Shown: positions 19,348 to 27,793 of the stretch, piece after piece
Layout of the letters: each line of letters starts with the position of its first letter
Numbering within the stretch: the first letter of the stretch is position 1
Source: CANKHA01 sp963731585
GTDB taxonomy: Bacteria; Pseudomonadota; Alphaproteobacteria; Rhizobiales; Xanthobacteraceae
Assembly: GCA_963731585.1 (NCBI GenBank)
Contig: CAVSWC010000013.1
Span: 1 to 64,000, forward strand
DNA: 64,000 nucleotides
Reading direction: 5' to 3'
Notes under the pieces: generated by a model
Told to the model about the DNA's origin: nothing
Database searches by the model: none
What the model saw: the letters and a program-made list of their open reading frames with translations, nothing else
Made by a program: the position numbers and the translations under genes

Positions 19348-20081
19348 GCAGCCCGCCCGACACCGACCAGGCCCCGCCCGGCAAGGCGCTGACCATCGGC
19401 GCCGTGTGCAAGGCGCTGGAGCGCGAGTTCCCCGACATCTCGATCTCGAAGATCCGCTACCTGGAGGACCAGAAGCTGATCTCGCCCCGGCGCACCCAGG
19501 GCGGCTACCGGCTGTTCGCGCCCACCGACGTGACCCGGCTGCGCACCATCCTGCGCCTCCAGCGCGACGAGTTCCTGCCCCTGCGGGTGATCCGCCAGGA
19601 GCTGGCCTCCGGGCGCGTGCAGGACGAGAGCCCGCAGAACGGCGCCGGCGGCACCCCCGATCCGCGCGGCATGCGCCGCGCCACCGTGGCCATGAAGTCG
19701 GGCGGCTCGCTGTACCCGCTGGACCAGGTCCTGGAGGAGACGGGCGCCGACGCCTCGCTGGTCAAGGAGCTCGAGGACTACGGGGTGATCAAGGCCGAGA
19801 AGTACGACGGCGAGAAGCTCTACGACGACACCGAGCGCGAGATCGTGCGCGCGGTCACCGAGCTCAAGCGCTTCGGCGTCGGCGGGCGCAACCTGCGCGT
19901 GTTCCGCACCTCGGCGGACCGCGAGGCCGCGCTGCTGGAGCAGATCCTGGCCCCGGCGCTGCGCTCGCGCAACGTGGAGCGGCGCAAGGAGGCCATGCAG
20001 GCGCTGGAGAACCTGGCGGCCACGGCGTCCTACCTCAAGCACCTGCTGCTGATCCGCGACCTGCGGAAAATCGCGAAGTAG
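19344..20081 (+). CDS. MerR-family regulator, FtsR-like
   Basis: A 245-residue DNA-binding protein. The N-terminal winged helix reads LTIGAVCKALEREFPDISISKIRYLEDQKLISPRRTQGGYRLFA, followed by DVTRLRTILRLQRDEFLPL. This is the FtsR subgroup of actinobacteria, which regulates cell-division or chromosome genes and lies next to the FHA protein. The C-terminal half (GADASLVKELEDYGVI...EREIVRAVTELKRFGVGGRNLRVFRTSADREAALLEQ) is a helical effector domain without metal-binding Cys. Start ATG overlaps the FHA stop; the end overlaps apt by one base. Intact. Confidence 0.88.
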   Translation: MSSPPDTDQAPPGKALTIGAVCKALEREFPDISISKIRYLEDQKLISPRRTQGGYRLFAPTDVTRLRTILRLQRDEFLPLRVIRQELASGRVQDESPQNGAGGTPDPRGMRRATVAMKSGGSLYPLDQVLEETGADASLVKELEDYGVIKAEKYDGEKLYDDTEREIVRAVTELKRFGVGGRNLRVFRTSADREAALLEQILAPALRSRNVERRKEAMQALENLAATASYLKHLLLIRDLRKIAK

Positions 20082-20613
20082 TGCCCGACGCGGAGCTGGT
20101 CGCGGGCCTGATCCGCGACATCCCCGACTTCCCCAAGCCGGGGATCGTGTTCAGGGACATCACGCCCGTGTTCGCCGACCCGGACGCGCTCCGGGCCGCG
20201 GTGGACTGCGTGGTCGGTACGCACCGACGTGGGGGCGACCCACATCGTCTCCGCGGAGGCGCGCGGCTTCGTGCTCGGGGGCGCGGGCGCGGCGGCCGCC
20301 GGCCTGGGCTTCGTCCCGGTCCGCAAGCCGGGCAAGCTCCCGCGCCAGACCGTGGCCGTGGAGTACGAGCTGGAGTACGGCACCGACGTCCTCGAGATGC
20401 ACACCGACGCGTTCCCCGAGGGCGCCCGCGTGCTCGTGCTCGACGATCCTCCTGGCCACCGGCGGCACCGCCAGCGCGCTCTGCGAGCTGGTCGAGCAGG
20501 CCGGCGCGGAGGTCGCGGGCTGCGCCTTCGTGATCGAGCTGGCCTTCCTGAGCGGCCGCGAGCGCCTGGCCGGCCGCCGGGTCGAGAGCCTGGTCTCGTT
20601 CGACTCGGAGTAG
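20081..20613 (+). CDS. apt: Adenine phosphoribosyltransferase, two +1 frameshifts
   Basis: Salvages adenine to AMP with PRPP. LIRDIPDFPKPGIVFRDITP is the Apt N-terminus. SAEARGFVLGG, KPGKLPRQTVAVEYELEYG and the PRPP-binding VLVLDDLLATGGTA follow. Extra bases near 20,224 and 20,450 change frame. The last codons SFDSE and a TAG end the gene; this TAG also forms part of a -10 box for the next gene. GTG start at 20,081 overlaps the MerR stop by one base. In many bacteria apt lies near relA/secDF, but that is not the case here. Confidence 0.9.
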
Positions 20614-20622
20614 AGTCTCGGC
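20611..20622 (+). promoter_or_regulatory. Leaderless promoter overlapping the apt stop codon
   Basis: TAGAGT (20,611-20,616) fits TANNNT, contains the apt stop, and is followed by 6 nt to the GTG of the SRPBCC gene. Confidence 0.4.
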
Positions 20623-21072
20623 GTGCCCGTCGTGAGCCGCTCCCGGACGATCCCCGCCGCACCGGAGCGCGTGTGGTCCGAGGTCGCCGATCCCGAGCAC
20701 CTGCCGCGCTGGTGGCCGGGCGTGGACCGGGTCGAGGATGCGTCGCGCGACGCCTGGACCGCGGTGCTGACCTCGGGCAAGGGCAAGTGGCTGCGGGCGG
20801 ACTACACGCTGCTGGAGTCCGAGCACCCGCGCCGGCGGCGCTGGCGCCACGAGGTCGAGGAGTCGCCGTTCGAGCGGATCCTGTCCGAGTCGGTGACCGA
20901 GCTGGAGCTGGAGCCGGTCGAGGAGGGCACGCGCGTGACCCTGACGGCGCGGCTGAAGCCGCGCGGCTTCTCGCGCTTCGGCGGCATGCAGGTCCGGCGC
21001 GCCACCGCACGCCAGCTGTCCGAGGCCCTGGACGGCCTGGAGCAGATCTCCAGCGGCTGGAGGAGCACATGA
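20623..21072 (+). CDS. SRPBCC / polyketide-cyclase-like lipid-binding protein
   Basis: A 149-residue START-like fold protein. The N-terminal strand SRSRTIPAAPERVWSEVADPEHLPRWWPGVDRVE is typical of SRPBCC proteins. It continues with alternating strands (TAVLTSGKGKWLRADYTLL, SELELEPVEEGTRVTLTARLKP) and a long C-terminal helix. These proteins bind hydrophobic ligands; no catalytic residue can be named. GTG start with a leaderless -10. The end overlaps the next gene by 4 nt (ATGA), so the two are probably coupled. Confidence 0.82.
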   Translation: MPVVSRSRTIPAAPERVWSEVADPEHLPRWWPGVDRVEDASRDAWTAVLTSGKGKWLRADYTLLESEHPRRRRWRHEVEESPFERILSESVTELELEPVEEGTRVTLTARLKPRGFSRFGGMQVRRATARQLSEALDGLEQISSGWRST

Positions 21073-22703
21073 TGCGCTGGTGGGGCTGGGGCGAGGACGA
21101 GCACGCCTCGCCGCTGTCCGAGCGGGCCCAGGAGATGGTCGGGGCGCTGCTGGGTGTCGAGCCCGGCATCGCCTCCCGCCGAGCGCCGCGGGCCGGAGTC
21201 CGTCGGTGCTGCCCACGCCCTCGCTGGCGGCCTCCGCGCGCGCCGCTCTGGAGAAGGTCGTGGGCGCCGAGCACGTGCTGGACGACCACGCCGCGCGCCT
21301 CAGCCGCGCCGCCGGACGCAGCTACCCGGACCTGGTGCGGCTGCGCTCGGGCCGGCTCGAGCGCGCCCGACGCGGTCGTGCGTCCCGGCGACACCGGCCA
21401 GGTGGCTGCCGTGCTCGCGGCCTGCGCGCAGGCCGGCGTGGCGGTGATCCCGTTCGGCGGCGGCACCAGCGTGGTGGGCGGCGTGGAGGCGCTGCCGGGG
21501 CACGCACCACGCCGCCATCTCGCTCGACCTGCGCCGGATGGACCGGGTGCTCGACGTCGACCCGGTGTCGCTGACCGCCCGCGTGGAGCCGGGCCTGCTC
21601 GGCCCCGAGCTGGAGCGCCTGCTGGGCGACGCCGGCCTGACCCTCGGCCACTTCCCGCAGTCGTTCGAGTACTCGACGGTCGGCGGCTGGGTGGCCACCC
21701 GCTCGGCCGGCCAGGCGTCGACCGGTATCGGGCGCATCGACGAGCTGGTGCAGGCCGTGCGCTGCGAGACGCCCGCCGGGGCGCTGGCCACGCTCGACGT
21801 GCCCGCCACCGCCGCCGGGCCGTCGCTGCGCGAGCTGGTCGTGGGCTCCGAGGGCGTGCTGGGCGTGATCACCGAGGCCACGCTGCGGGTGCGCCCGGCG
21901 CCGCGCGGCGCGCCACTACGAGGCGTGGTCGTTCGCTCCTTCGCCGAGGGGGCGGAGGCCTACGGCGCGCTGGAGCAGGCCGGGGCGCACCCCGACGTGG
22001 CCGCCTGTCCGACGAGGGCGAGACGCGGCTGTCGATGGCCCTGGGCTCCAGCGGCGGGCCGCGCCGAGCGCGCTGGGCGCGCACCTACCTGCGCCTGCGC
22101 GGCCACGAGGACGGCTGCCTGCTGTCACCGGCTTCGAGGGCTCCGCCGACGACGTGGCCCGCCGCCGCGGGCGCGTTCGCCGCGATGCTGCGCGCCCCCG
22201 GCGGCGTGTCCCTGGGCGAGCGCCCGGGCGCTCGTGGCACGGGGCGCTTCGCCGCGCCCGTACCTGCGCGACGAGCTGCTCGACCGCGGCGTGATGGTCG
22301 AGACGCTCGAGACGGCCCCCCGTGGTCGAACCTGCGGCGCCTCTACGAGGCGGTCGGAGCGGCGCTCGCAGGACGCGCTGACGGCGCGCGGCACCCCGGG
22401 CCGGTGATGTGCCACATCTCGCACCTCTACCCCTCCGGCGCCTCGCTGTACTTCACGTTCATCGCCCGCCAGGAGCCGGGCGCCGAGCTCGAGCAGTGGC
22501 GGGCGGCCAAGACCGCCGCCTGCGACGCGATCGCCGCGAACGGCGGCACGATCACCCACCACCACGCGGTCGGCGCCGATCACGCGCCGTGGATGGAGCG
22601 CGAGGTCGGGCGCGCTCGGCCTCGAGGTGCTGCGCGCGGTGAAGGAGCGGTCGACCCCGCGGGGATCATGAACCCCGGGAAGCTGCTGCCTACGGACGCC
22701 TGA
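21069..22703 (+). CDS. FAD-binding oxidase, alkyl-DHAP-synthase / D-lactate-dehydrogenase-like, frameshifted
   Basis: FAD-PCMH oxidoreductase. MRWWGWGEDEHA is the characteristic N-terminus of the bacterial alkyldihydroxyacetonephosphate-synthase-like group. FAD-binding VVRPGDTGQVAAVL and IPFGGGTSVVGG follow, then LGHFPQSFEYSTVGGWVATRSAGQ, GSEGVLGVITEATLRV and the C-terminal HHHAVGADHAPWMERE with the conserved His cluster. Six or more frame changes are needed, the densest between 21,180 and 22,330. In eukaryotes the homologue makes ether lipids; ether-type lipids occur in some Thermoleophilia, so a lipid role is reasonable but inferred. Ends with KLLPTDA. Confidence 0.78.
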   Translation: MMRWWGWGEDEHASPLSERAQEMVGALLGVEPGIASRRAPRAGVRRCCPRPRWRPPRAPLWRRSWAPSTCWTTTPRASAAPPDAATRTWCGCARAGSSAPDAVVRPGDTGQVAAVLAACAQAGVAVIPFGGGTSVVGGVEALPGHAPRRHLARPAPDGPGARRRPGVADRPRGAGPARPRAGAPAGRRRPDPRPLPAVVRVLDGRRLGGHPLGRPGVDRYRAHRRAGAGRALRDARRGAGHARRARHRRRAVAARAGRGLRGRAGRDHRGHAAGAPGAARRATTRRGRSLLRRGGGGLRRAGAGRGAPRRGRLSDEGETRLSMALGSSGGPRRARWARTYLRLRGHEDGCLLSPASRAPPTTWPAAAGAFAAMLRAPGGVSLGERPGARGTGRFAAPVPARRAARPRRDGRDARDGPPWSNLRRLYEAVGAALAGRADGARHPGPVMCHISHLYPSGASLYFTFIARQEPGAELEQWRAAKTAACDAIAANGGTITHHHAVGADHAPWMEREVGRARPRGAARGEGAVDPAGIMNPGKLLPTDA

Positions 22704-23767
22704 GGGCGCTCTGGCCGGGCGTGGCTGCTGCTGCGGCGCCGCTGCTGGTCGCCCTGGCCGGCGCCGGCGTTCTGCGGCGGCGCCTGGATCTGGTCGATGC
22801 GCCCGCGCAGGATCGAGTTGCCGGAGTGGCCGCGCTCCTGGTCGACCTTCTCGCGCGAGACGTCGATGAAGCGGAAGCGCTCGAAGTTCTCGGGCAGCGG
22901 GCCGGCGCCCTGGAAGGTGCCCTGCTGGTCGGTGACCTGGGCGCCCAGCGAGCGGGCGTCGCCTGTCGAGTTGTAGAGCCAGACCTCGTAGGCCTCGCGG
23001 TCCTTGCTCGCGCGGCAGCTGGGCCTGCACGATCAGCTGGCGCTGGCCGCCGCGCTCGGCGATCACGGCGATGCCGGCGTGTTGCGGCCCTGGTCGCCCT
23101 GCGGGCGCAGCACGAGCTGGCCGACGATGCGTGGCGTGCGGCGTTCGCGTCGTTCGAGGCCGTCGCCGGCTTGTCGTCGTCCTCGCCGAGCAGGGCACCT
23201 TGCCCGGCCAGACGAGCACGCCGAACAGCAGGATCGCGGCCAGCGCGCCGCCGCCGACCAGCCGGCGGCGGCGCACGGCGCCGCGGCCGCCGGGCGAGAG
23301 CTCGCGCGCTGCGGCGCGGCTCCCTCGGCTCGCGCTTCGCCCTGCGGCTCCTTGGGCTTGCGCTCGGCCTTGGGCTGCGCTCGCGGCGGCGGCGCGGCTC
23401 GGCGCGGCCTCGCCCTCGGGGATCTGCGGGGATGCTCGTCGCCGTCGTAGAACTGGTCGAGCGAGTCGAGCACCGAGCGCGCCCAGCCGCGCGCGGCCTC
23501 GGAGCGGCGCAGGTGGCCCTTGGTGGCGGTGGACTCGGGGCCGGACTGCTGGTTGAGCAGGTAGTCGCCGAGCTGGCCGCGCCAGTCGTCGTCCACCGCG
23601 GCGGCGGAGACGGGGGAGAGGCGCACGAGCGCGTCGCGCGCCAGCTCGCGCACCCGCGAGGTGGGCATGCCGAGCATCTCGCCGAGCTGGTCGTAGCTCT
23701 GCCCCTGCTTGAGGACGAGCTCGATGATCGCCCTCTGCTCGGCAGAGAGCTGGTCGAAGGTGGCCAT
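22690..23767 (-). CDS. Membrane-anchored sigma-region-4-like HTH protein with RskA-like C-terminus, frameshifted
   Basis: The N-terminus MATFDQLSAEQRAIIELVLKQ, QSYDQLGEMLGMPTSRVREL looks like a sigma-70 region 4 helix-turn-helix. A conserved block DDDWRGQLGDYLLNQQSGPE and TATKGHLRRSEAARGWARSV follows. A Pro/Arg/Lys-rich linker and one membrane segment (RRLVGGGALAAILLFGVLVW) come next. The outer part, YEVWLYNSTGDARSLGAQV and ENFERFRFIDVSREKVDQ, resembles the extracytoplasmic domain of RskA-type anti-sigma factors. So a DNA-binding or sigma-like head is fused to an anti-sigma-like tail. Several frame changes lie in the linker and tail; the end is uncertain by ~30 nt. Confidence 0.7.
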
Positions 23768-23777
23768 GAGCGGCGGA

Positions 23778-23794
23778 AAGATAGCCTGCGCCGG
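23778..23794. promoter_or_regulatory. Overlapping divergent -10 boxes
   Basis: On the plus strand TAGCCT (23,782-23,787) ends 7 nt before the GTG of the hotdog gene. On the minus strand TATCTT (23,783-23,778) ends 10 nt before the ATG of the HTH protein. Only one polymerase could sit there at a time, so the two genes may be mutually exclusive. Confidence 0.4.
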
Positions 23795-24233
23795 GTGACG
23801 GACGAGCCGGCACCCCGCCGCGAGCGCCGACAGCTGGACGGGACGCTCGGTTTCGAGCTGACTCGAGGCCGGCGAGGAGGTGGCGCGCGGGCACTTCGAG
23901 GTGACCGACCGCGGTGCGCCAGCCGATGGGCATCGTCCACGGCGGCGCCTACGCGGCGATGGCGGAGACGCTGGCCTCGGCCGCCACCTACGTGCACGTG
24001 CAGCGGCGAGGGCAACATCGCCGTGGGCCAGTCCAACAACACGAGCTTCCTGCGGCCCGGTGTCCGAGGGCACGGTGCACGCCGAGGGCAGGCGCCGCCA
24101 CCGCGGCCGCACGACCTGGGTCTGGGAGGTCGACTTCACCGACGACGAGGGCCGGCTGTGCGCGTCGTCGCGGGTGACGATGGCGGTCCGGCCCGCGCCG
24201 GGAGTGACCCTAGGTCGCGGTAGCGGTTGGTGA
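23795..24233 (+). CDS. PaaI-type hotdog thioesterase, frameshifted
   Basis: Acyl-CoA thioesterase of the 4HBT/PaaI family. The pieces GTLGFEL, MGIVHGGAYAAMAETLASAAT, GNIAVGQSNNTSFLRPV, SEGTVHAEGRRRHRGRTTWVWEVDFTDDEGRLCASSRVTMAV give the hotdog signature, with HGG and the following Glu in the active site. Four frame changes near 23,875, 23,915, 24,005 and 24,060. The 3' end overlaps the convergent end of nadE by about 24 nt. Confidence 0.78.
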
Positions 24234-25362
24234 TCGGCAGCCGCCGGTCGCGGCCGAAGGCCTTGGTCGAGATGCGGATGCCCGGCGGGGCCTGGCGGCG
24301 CTTGTACTCGGCCCGGTCGACCATGCGGATCACGCGCTCCACGTCCTCCTCGGCGGCAGCCCCGGGCCACCAGCTCCGCGGCGTCGAGGTCCTGCTCCAC
24401 GTAGCCGGCGAGGATCCGTCGAGCACGTCGTAGGGCGGCAGCGACTCCTCGTCGAGCTGCTCGTGGCGCAGCTCGGCGGACGGCGGGCGGGTGAGCACCT
24501 CGGCCGGCACCAGCTCGCGCCCCTCCTGCTCGTTGCGCCAGCGCACCAGCCGGTAGACCCAGCCCTTGAACACGTCCTTGAGCACGGCGAAGCCGCCGGC
24601 CATGTCGCCGTAGAGCGTCGCGTAGCCGACCGAGAGCTCGGACTTGTTGCCGGTGGTGAGCACGAGCCAGCCGAACTTGTTCGACAGCGCCATCACCACG
24701 TTGCCGCGGATGCGCGCCTGGAGGTTCTCCTCGGCGATGCCGGGCTCGGCGCCGGCGAACGGCTCCGCCAGCAGCTCCTCGTAGGCCCCCATCGCCTCCT
24801 CGATGGCGAGCTCGACGAGCTCGGTGCCGAGGTTGGCGGCGATCGCGCGGGCGTCCGACTGGGTGCCCTCGGAGGAGTAGGGCGAGGGCATGATCACGCA
24901 GGTCACGCGGTCGGCGCCCGAGCGCGTCGACCGCGAGCAGCGCCACCAGCGCGGAGTCGATGCCGCCGGAGAGGCCGAACACCACCCGCTCGAAGCCGTT
25001 CTTGTCGACGTAGTCGCCGAGGCCGGTGCGCAGCGCGGCGTAGACCTCCGCCTCGGCTCGAGCAGCTCGGCCACCGGGCCGCCGACCTCGGTCGCCTCCC
25101 CCGGGCACCTAGAGCGCGGCCAGCCGCGCCGGCGGGCCTCGCCGGCGCCGCTCGCGCTCTCACGCGGTCCGCCGGCGGGGGTCCCGCAGCCGCGCCGCGG
25201 CCACCGCCGCGGGGTCGACCGTGCACAGGGTGAGCGCCTCCTCGAACTGGGGTGCGCGCGCCACCACGCCGCCCTCCTGGTCGATGGCCACGCTGTGGCC
25301 GTCGAAGACCAGCTCGTCCTGGCCGCCGACGGGGTTGCAGAACAGGATCGCCGACTGGTAGT
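24210..25362 (-). CDS. nadE: Glutamine-dependent NAD+ synthetase, N-terminus lost at the block junction
   Basis: Last step of NAD synthesis: deamido-NAD plus ATP and glutamine-derived ammonia. The synthetase half is complete: VVFGLSGGIDSALVALL (P-loop SGGIDS), MPSPYSSEGTQSDA, TTGNKSELSVGYATLYGDMAGGFA, and the end LPITNRYRD. The N-terminal nitrilase-type amidase domain survives only as its last ~50 residues (LFCNPVGGQDELVFDGHSVA). The catalytic Glu-Lys-Cys residues would lie upstream and are missing. The break is at ~25,362, where the sequence changes character. Frame changes near 25,150, 25,060, 24,930, 24,415 and 24,355. Identity is firm; the truncation is likely an assembly artefact. Confidence 0.88.
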
Positions 25363-25380
25363 CGTATTAATGCGCCATGG
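25360..25380. other. Junction between two unrelated genomic blocks
   Basis: Left of here are actinobacterial housekeeping genes with very high GC. Right of here are alphaproteobacterial catabolic genes with lower GC. nadE is cut in mid-domain. On the minus strand 25,371-25,360 reads ATTAATACGACT, identical to the first 12 bases of the common T7-promoter primer region (the match stops before CACTATAG). This could be a primer or vector remnant, or chance. Confidence 0.7.
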
Positions 25381-25425
25381 CAAATGGCCGAATTGACGGA
25401 ATAAAACAAAGGAACATGGGGAAGC

Positions 25426-26156
25426 ATGGCATACACAATGTGGCGCGGTGTCGTCGGCCTGATAAAGCCGACACGACGTCCGGGATCGCTTGAAGAGCTT
25501 ATCAGACTCTGCCGCCGGGCATCGGGATAGTTCCGTTGCTTCTGAACGTGAAGCAAGGAAGTCACGAGGAATTCAGTTCGGCGATTCCCTTCTATGAAAA
25601 ATATGTCGCCGAACTTGCCGAACAAGGAATGGACCTGATTCATCCCGGCGGTACGCCCCCGTTCATGCTGCTCGGCTATAAAGGGGAGGCAAAGCTTATC
25701 GAGAGCTGGGAAAAGAAATACAAAACACCCATCTTCACCGCGGGACAAAATCACGTCGCGGGATTGCGGGCCCTCGGCATAAAAAAATTCATCGGCGCTA
25801 GCTATTCCGCGGTGCAAAATAAGATCGTTATCGATTACATGACCGAGGCTGGTTTTACGGTAGTGTCAATGGAGCCGATCGACGTCCCCTTCGATCAAGC
25901 TGGCCAAATATCGCCTGATGCCTGCTACGTCCATATCAAGAAACTCTTCCGCAACAGCAAGGGAGCGGACGGCATTTATATTCAAGGTGGTGCGTGGAGG
26001 ACGGAAGGAATTGTCGAAGCTCTCGAGCAGGATCTTCAAGTTCCGGTCCTTCACGCCAATATCGCGCAGGCTTGGGAGATTCAAAAACGGCTTCAGGTCA
26101 ATCAACCGCGTGGCGGCTTCGGCCGGTTACTGAGAGAAATGCCGGACATGGTTTAA
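25426..26156 (+). CDS. Asp/Glu-racemase-superfamily protein (maleate isomerase / arylmalonate decarboxylase-like) lacking both catalytic Cys, one frameshift
   Basis: A ~243-residue protein beginning MAYTMWRGVVGLIKPT. A base missing near 25,508 shifts the frame between ELIRL and LPPGIGIVPLLLNV. The fold is recognised from DLIHPGGTPPFMLLG (first active-site loop), the ALGIKKFIGASY...DYMTEAGF block and GIYIQGGAWRTEGIVEALEQ (second loop). Racemases have Cys in both loops and arylmalonate decarboxylase has Gly then Cys. Here the first loop has Gly75-Gly76 and the second has Q187 where Cys is expected. The only Cys is C167, elsewhere. So a racemase or standard AMDase mechanism is unlikely. First gene of the right block; a ribosome binding site GGGGAAG precedes ATG. 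Confidence 0.78.
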
Positions 26157-26305
26157 CGCCGGAAACATCTGTACATTGGGGTGACGCGGCCCTGCAACCC
26201 TCGACTACCGCCTTTCGGTGGACGACCTCAGCGCGGATCGCTGCCAGGATTGGGTCGTGGATGAGCGAAAGCAGCAATGCTCTGGCGCACAAAAATGAGG
26301 GAGCG

Positions 26306-26710
26306 ATGTTAAACCAGGTCAAAAAGAAGAGAGCTATGACACTCAGATTTGTTGGCCGCCATCTTATGGCCGCGCTTATTTCGAATGTTCCCGTCTCTGT
26401 GGGACATGCTCAAACAAACTTCTGATTTCTACAAGGGCAAGAACGTCGAAGTCTACATAGGTTACGTTGGTGGCAGCGGCTATGATATTATGGAAGGTTG
26501 TTAGCCAGACACTTGGGCAAACACCTCCCTGGAAACCCCACGGTTATCGTGAAAAATATGGAAGGCGCCGGCAGCCTTAAGCTGGCAAACTGGCTGTATA
26601 CCTCAGCCCCCAAGGACGGGACCGTCGTCGGTACGGTCGGGCGCGGAGTCGCGACGCCACCGCCACTTGCAAGTCCGAGGGCGAAAATCGGCATTTCAGT
26701 TCGGATATAA
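26306..26710 (+). pseudogene. TctC/Bug-type solute-binding protein, truncated and frameshifted
   Basis: N-terminal third of a tripartite-tricarboxylate-transporter binding protein. A signal peptide (RHLMAALISNVPVSVGHAQ) leads into FYKGKNVEVYIGYVGGSGYDIM, ARHLGKHLPGNPTVIVKNMEGAGSLKLANWLY and DGTVVGTVGRGVAT. This matches the first ~115 residues of the intact paralogue at 27.8 kb. Frame changes at ~26,421 and ~26,497. After RGVAT similarity stops and a stop codon follows at 26,710; the remaining ~210 residues are absent. The adjoining sequence is the end of the TauD gene on the other strand, so the 3' part was lost by deletion or misassembly. Confidence 0.8.
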
Positions 26711-26755
26711 CTTCCGGCAACTGGCCCGCCCCGATAACTTTCAGTTTTTGAACTG

Positions 26756-27626
26756 CTACCCGGCGTCGCTCAAACCAAATCCAGTACCCTTGACGCAGAT
26801 GCGATGCATGAGGCGTCGCGAACCATGGTAATCATTGATTGCGTAGTGCCAGACTGATCGATTGTCCCAGAAGGCAATCGAGCCCTCCCGCCACTGGAAC
26901 CGATAGGTGAATTCAGGCCGCGCGGCGTGACGAAACAGATAGTCAAGTAACGGCTGGCTCTCCTTCTCGGTCCAGCCTTCGAAGCGGACCGTATAGGTCG
27001 GATTGACGAAAAGGAGTTTGCGGCCGCTCTCAGGATGCCGGGGCGTGACGGGATGAACGGCCTCACGGGCGGCAAACTCCTGCTCGACCTGCGCTTTTTC
27101 GTCGGCGCTCACCTGGCGCTCGGGCGGAAGTCCCGCATAGGCACGCGTCTTGGCGTGCACGGCACGAAGCCCACCGAGCGTCTTCTTAAGGCCGTCGGAC
27201 AACGCGTCATAGGCCGCATACATGCTGGCGAACAAGGTATCTCCGCCATAGTCTGGAAGCTCCCGCGCCAGCAGGACGGCGCCGAGCGGCGGGAGTGAAA
27301 TCGAATGAGTGATCGGTGTGCCAGTTACCGCCAATATTGCGGGTCGCTTCCGGTTCCTTGCGGACTTCTGCAATCATCGGAAAGCCGTCCGGAGTGCCAA
27401 GGGAGCTGGTATCATCGAACTCGACCTCGCCGAAGCGTTCAGTGAAAGCCAGATGCTGACCTGGCGAGAGCTTCTGGTCGCGAAAGAAGATGACGCCATA
27501 TTCGTTAAGGGCATTGCGGATTTCCTGATACGTCCGGTCCTGCAAAGGATCCGCCAAGTCTACGTTGTGAATTTCAGCGCCAACGGCCGAGGAGACCGGA
27601 CGAATATCGATGGTGGTGTTTTTCAC
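26756..27626 (-). CDS. TauD/TfdA-family Fe(II)/2-oxoglutarate dioxygenase, one +1 frameshift
   Basis: Non-heme dioxygenase. The iron ligands are visible: His and Asp in NWHTDHSF and the distal His in SRRLMHRICVKG, with the downstream Arg for 2-oxoglutarate in SRR. N-terminus IDIRPVSSAVGAEIHNVDLADPL and GVIFFRDQKLSPGQHLAFTERFGE are typical. An extra C in a C-run near 27,290 changes frame between HSFDFTP and PLGAVLLARELPDYGGDTLF. Length ~285, normal. Substrate unknown (taurine, 2,4-D and other carboxylates or sulfonates are known in the family). A 93-bp part of the gene is repeated inverted at 28.9 kb. Confidence 0.87.
27302..27394 (-). repeat. Inverted repeat, copy inside tauD-like gene
   Basis: Reverse complement matches 28,932-29,024 at 85 of 93 positions (counted by eye). 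The pair brackets the TctC gene at 27,794-28,897, so recombination between copies could invert it. Confidence 0.85.
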
Positions 27627-27793
27627 TGCGACCTCGGATAGATGGATTTGTCAGACCCTATTGTACCTGATGTCACAACGCGCGTGAATACCCCCGCCTA
27701 ATTGGCATGGCATTTAAGCTCCGATCGCTTCGGGTAAAGTCACATAGGTTTGTCGGAGGCGCACCAAAAATCTAAACCGCGGGAGGATACGAA

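Noticed and set aside
25360..25371. A functional T7 promoter
   Set aside because: Only the first 12 bases match; the essential CACTATAG core is absent.
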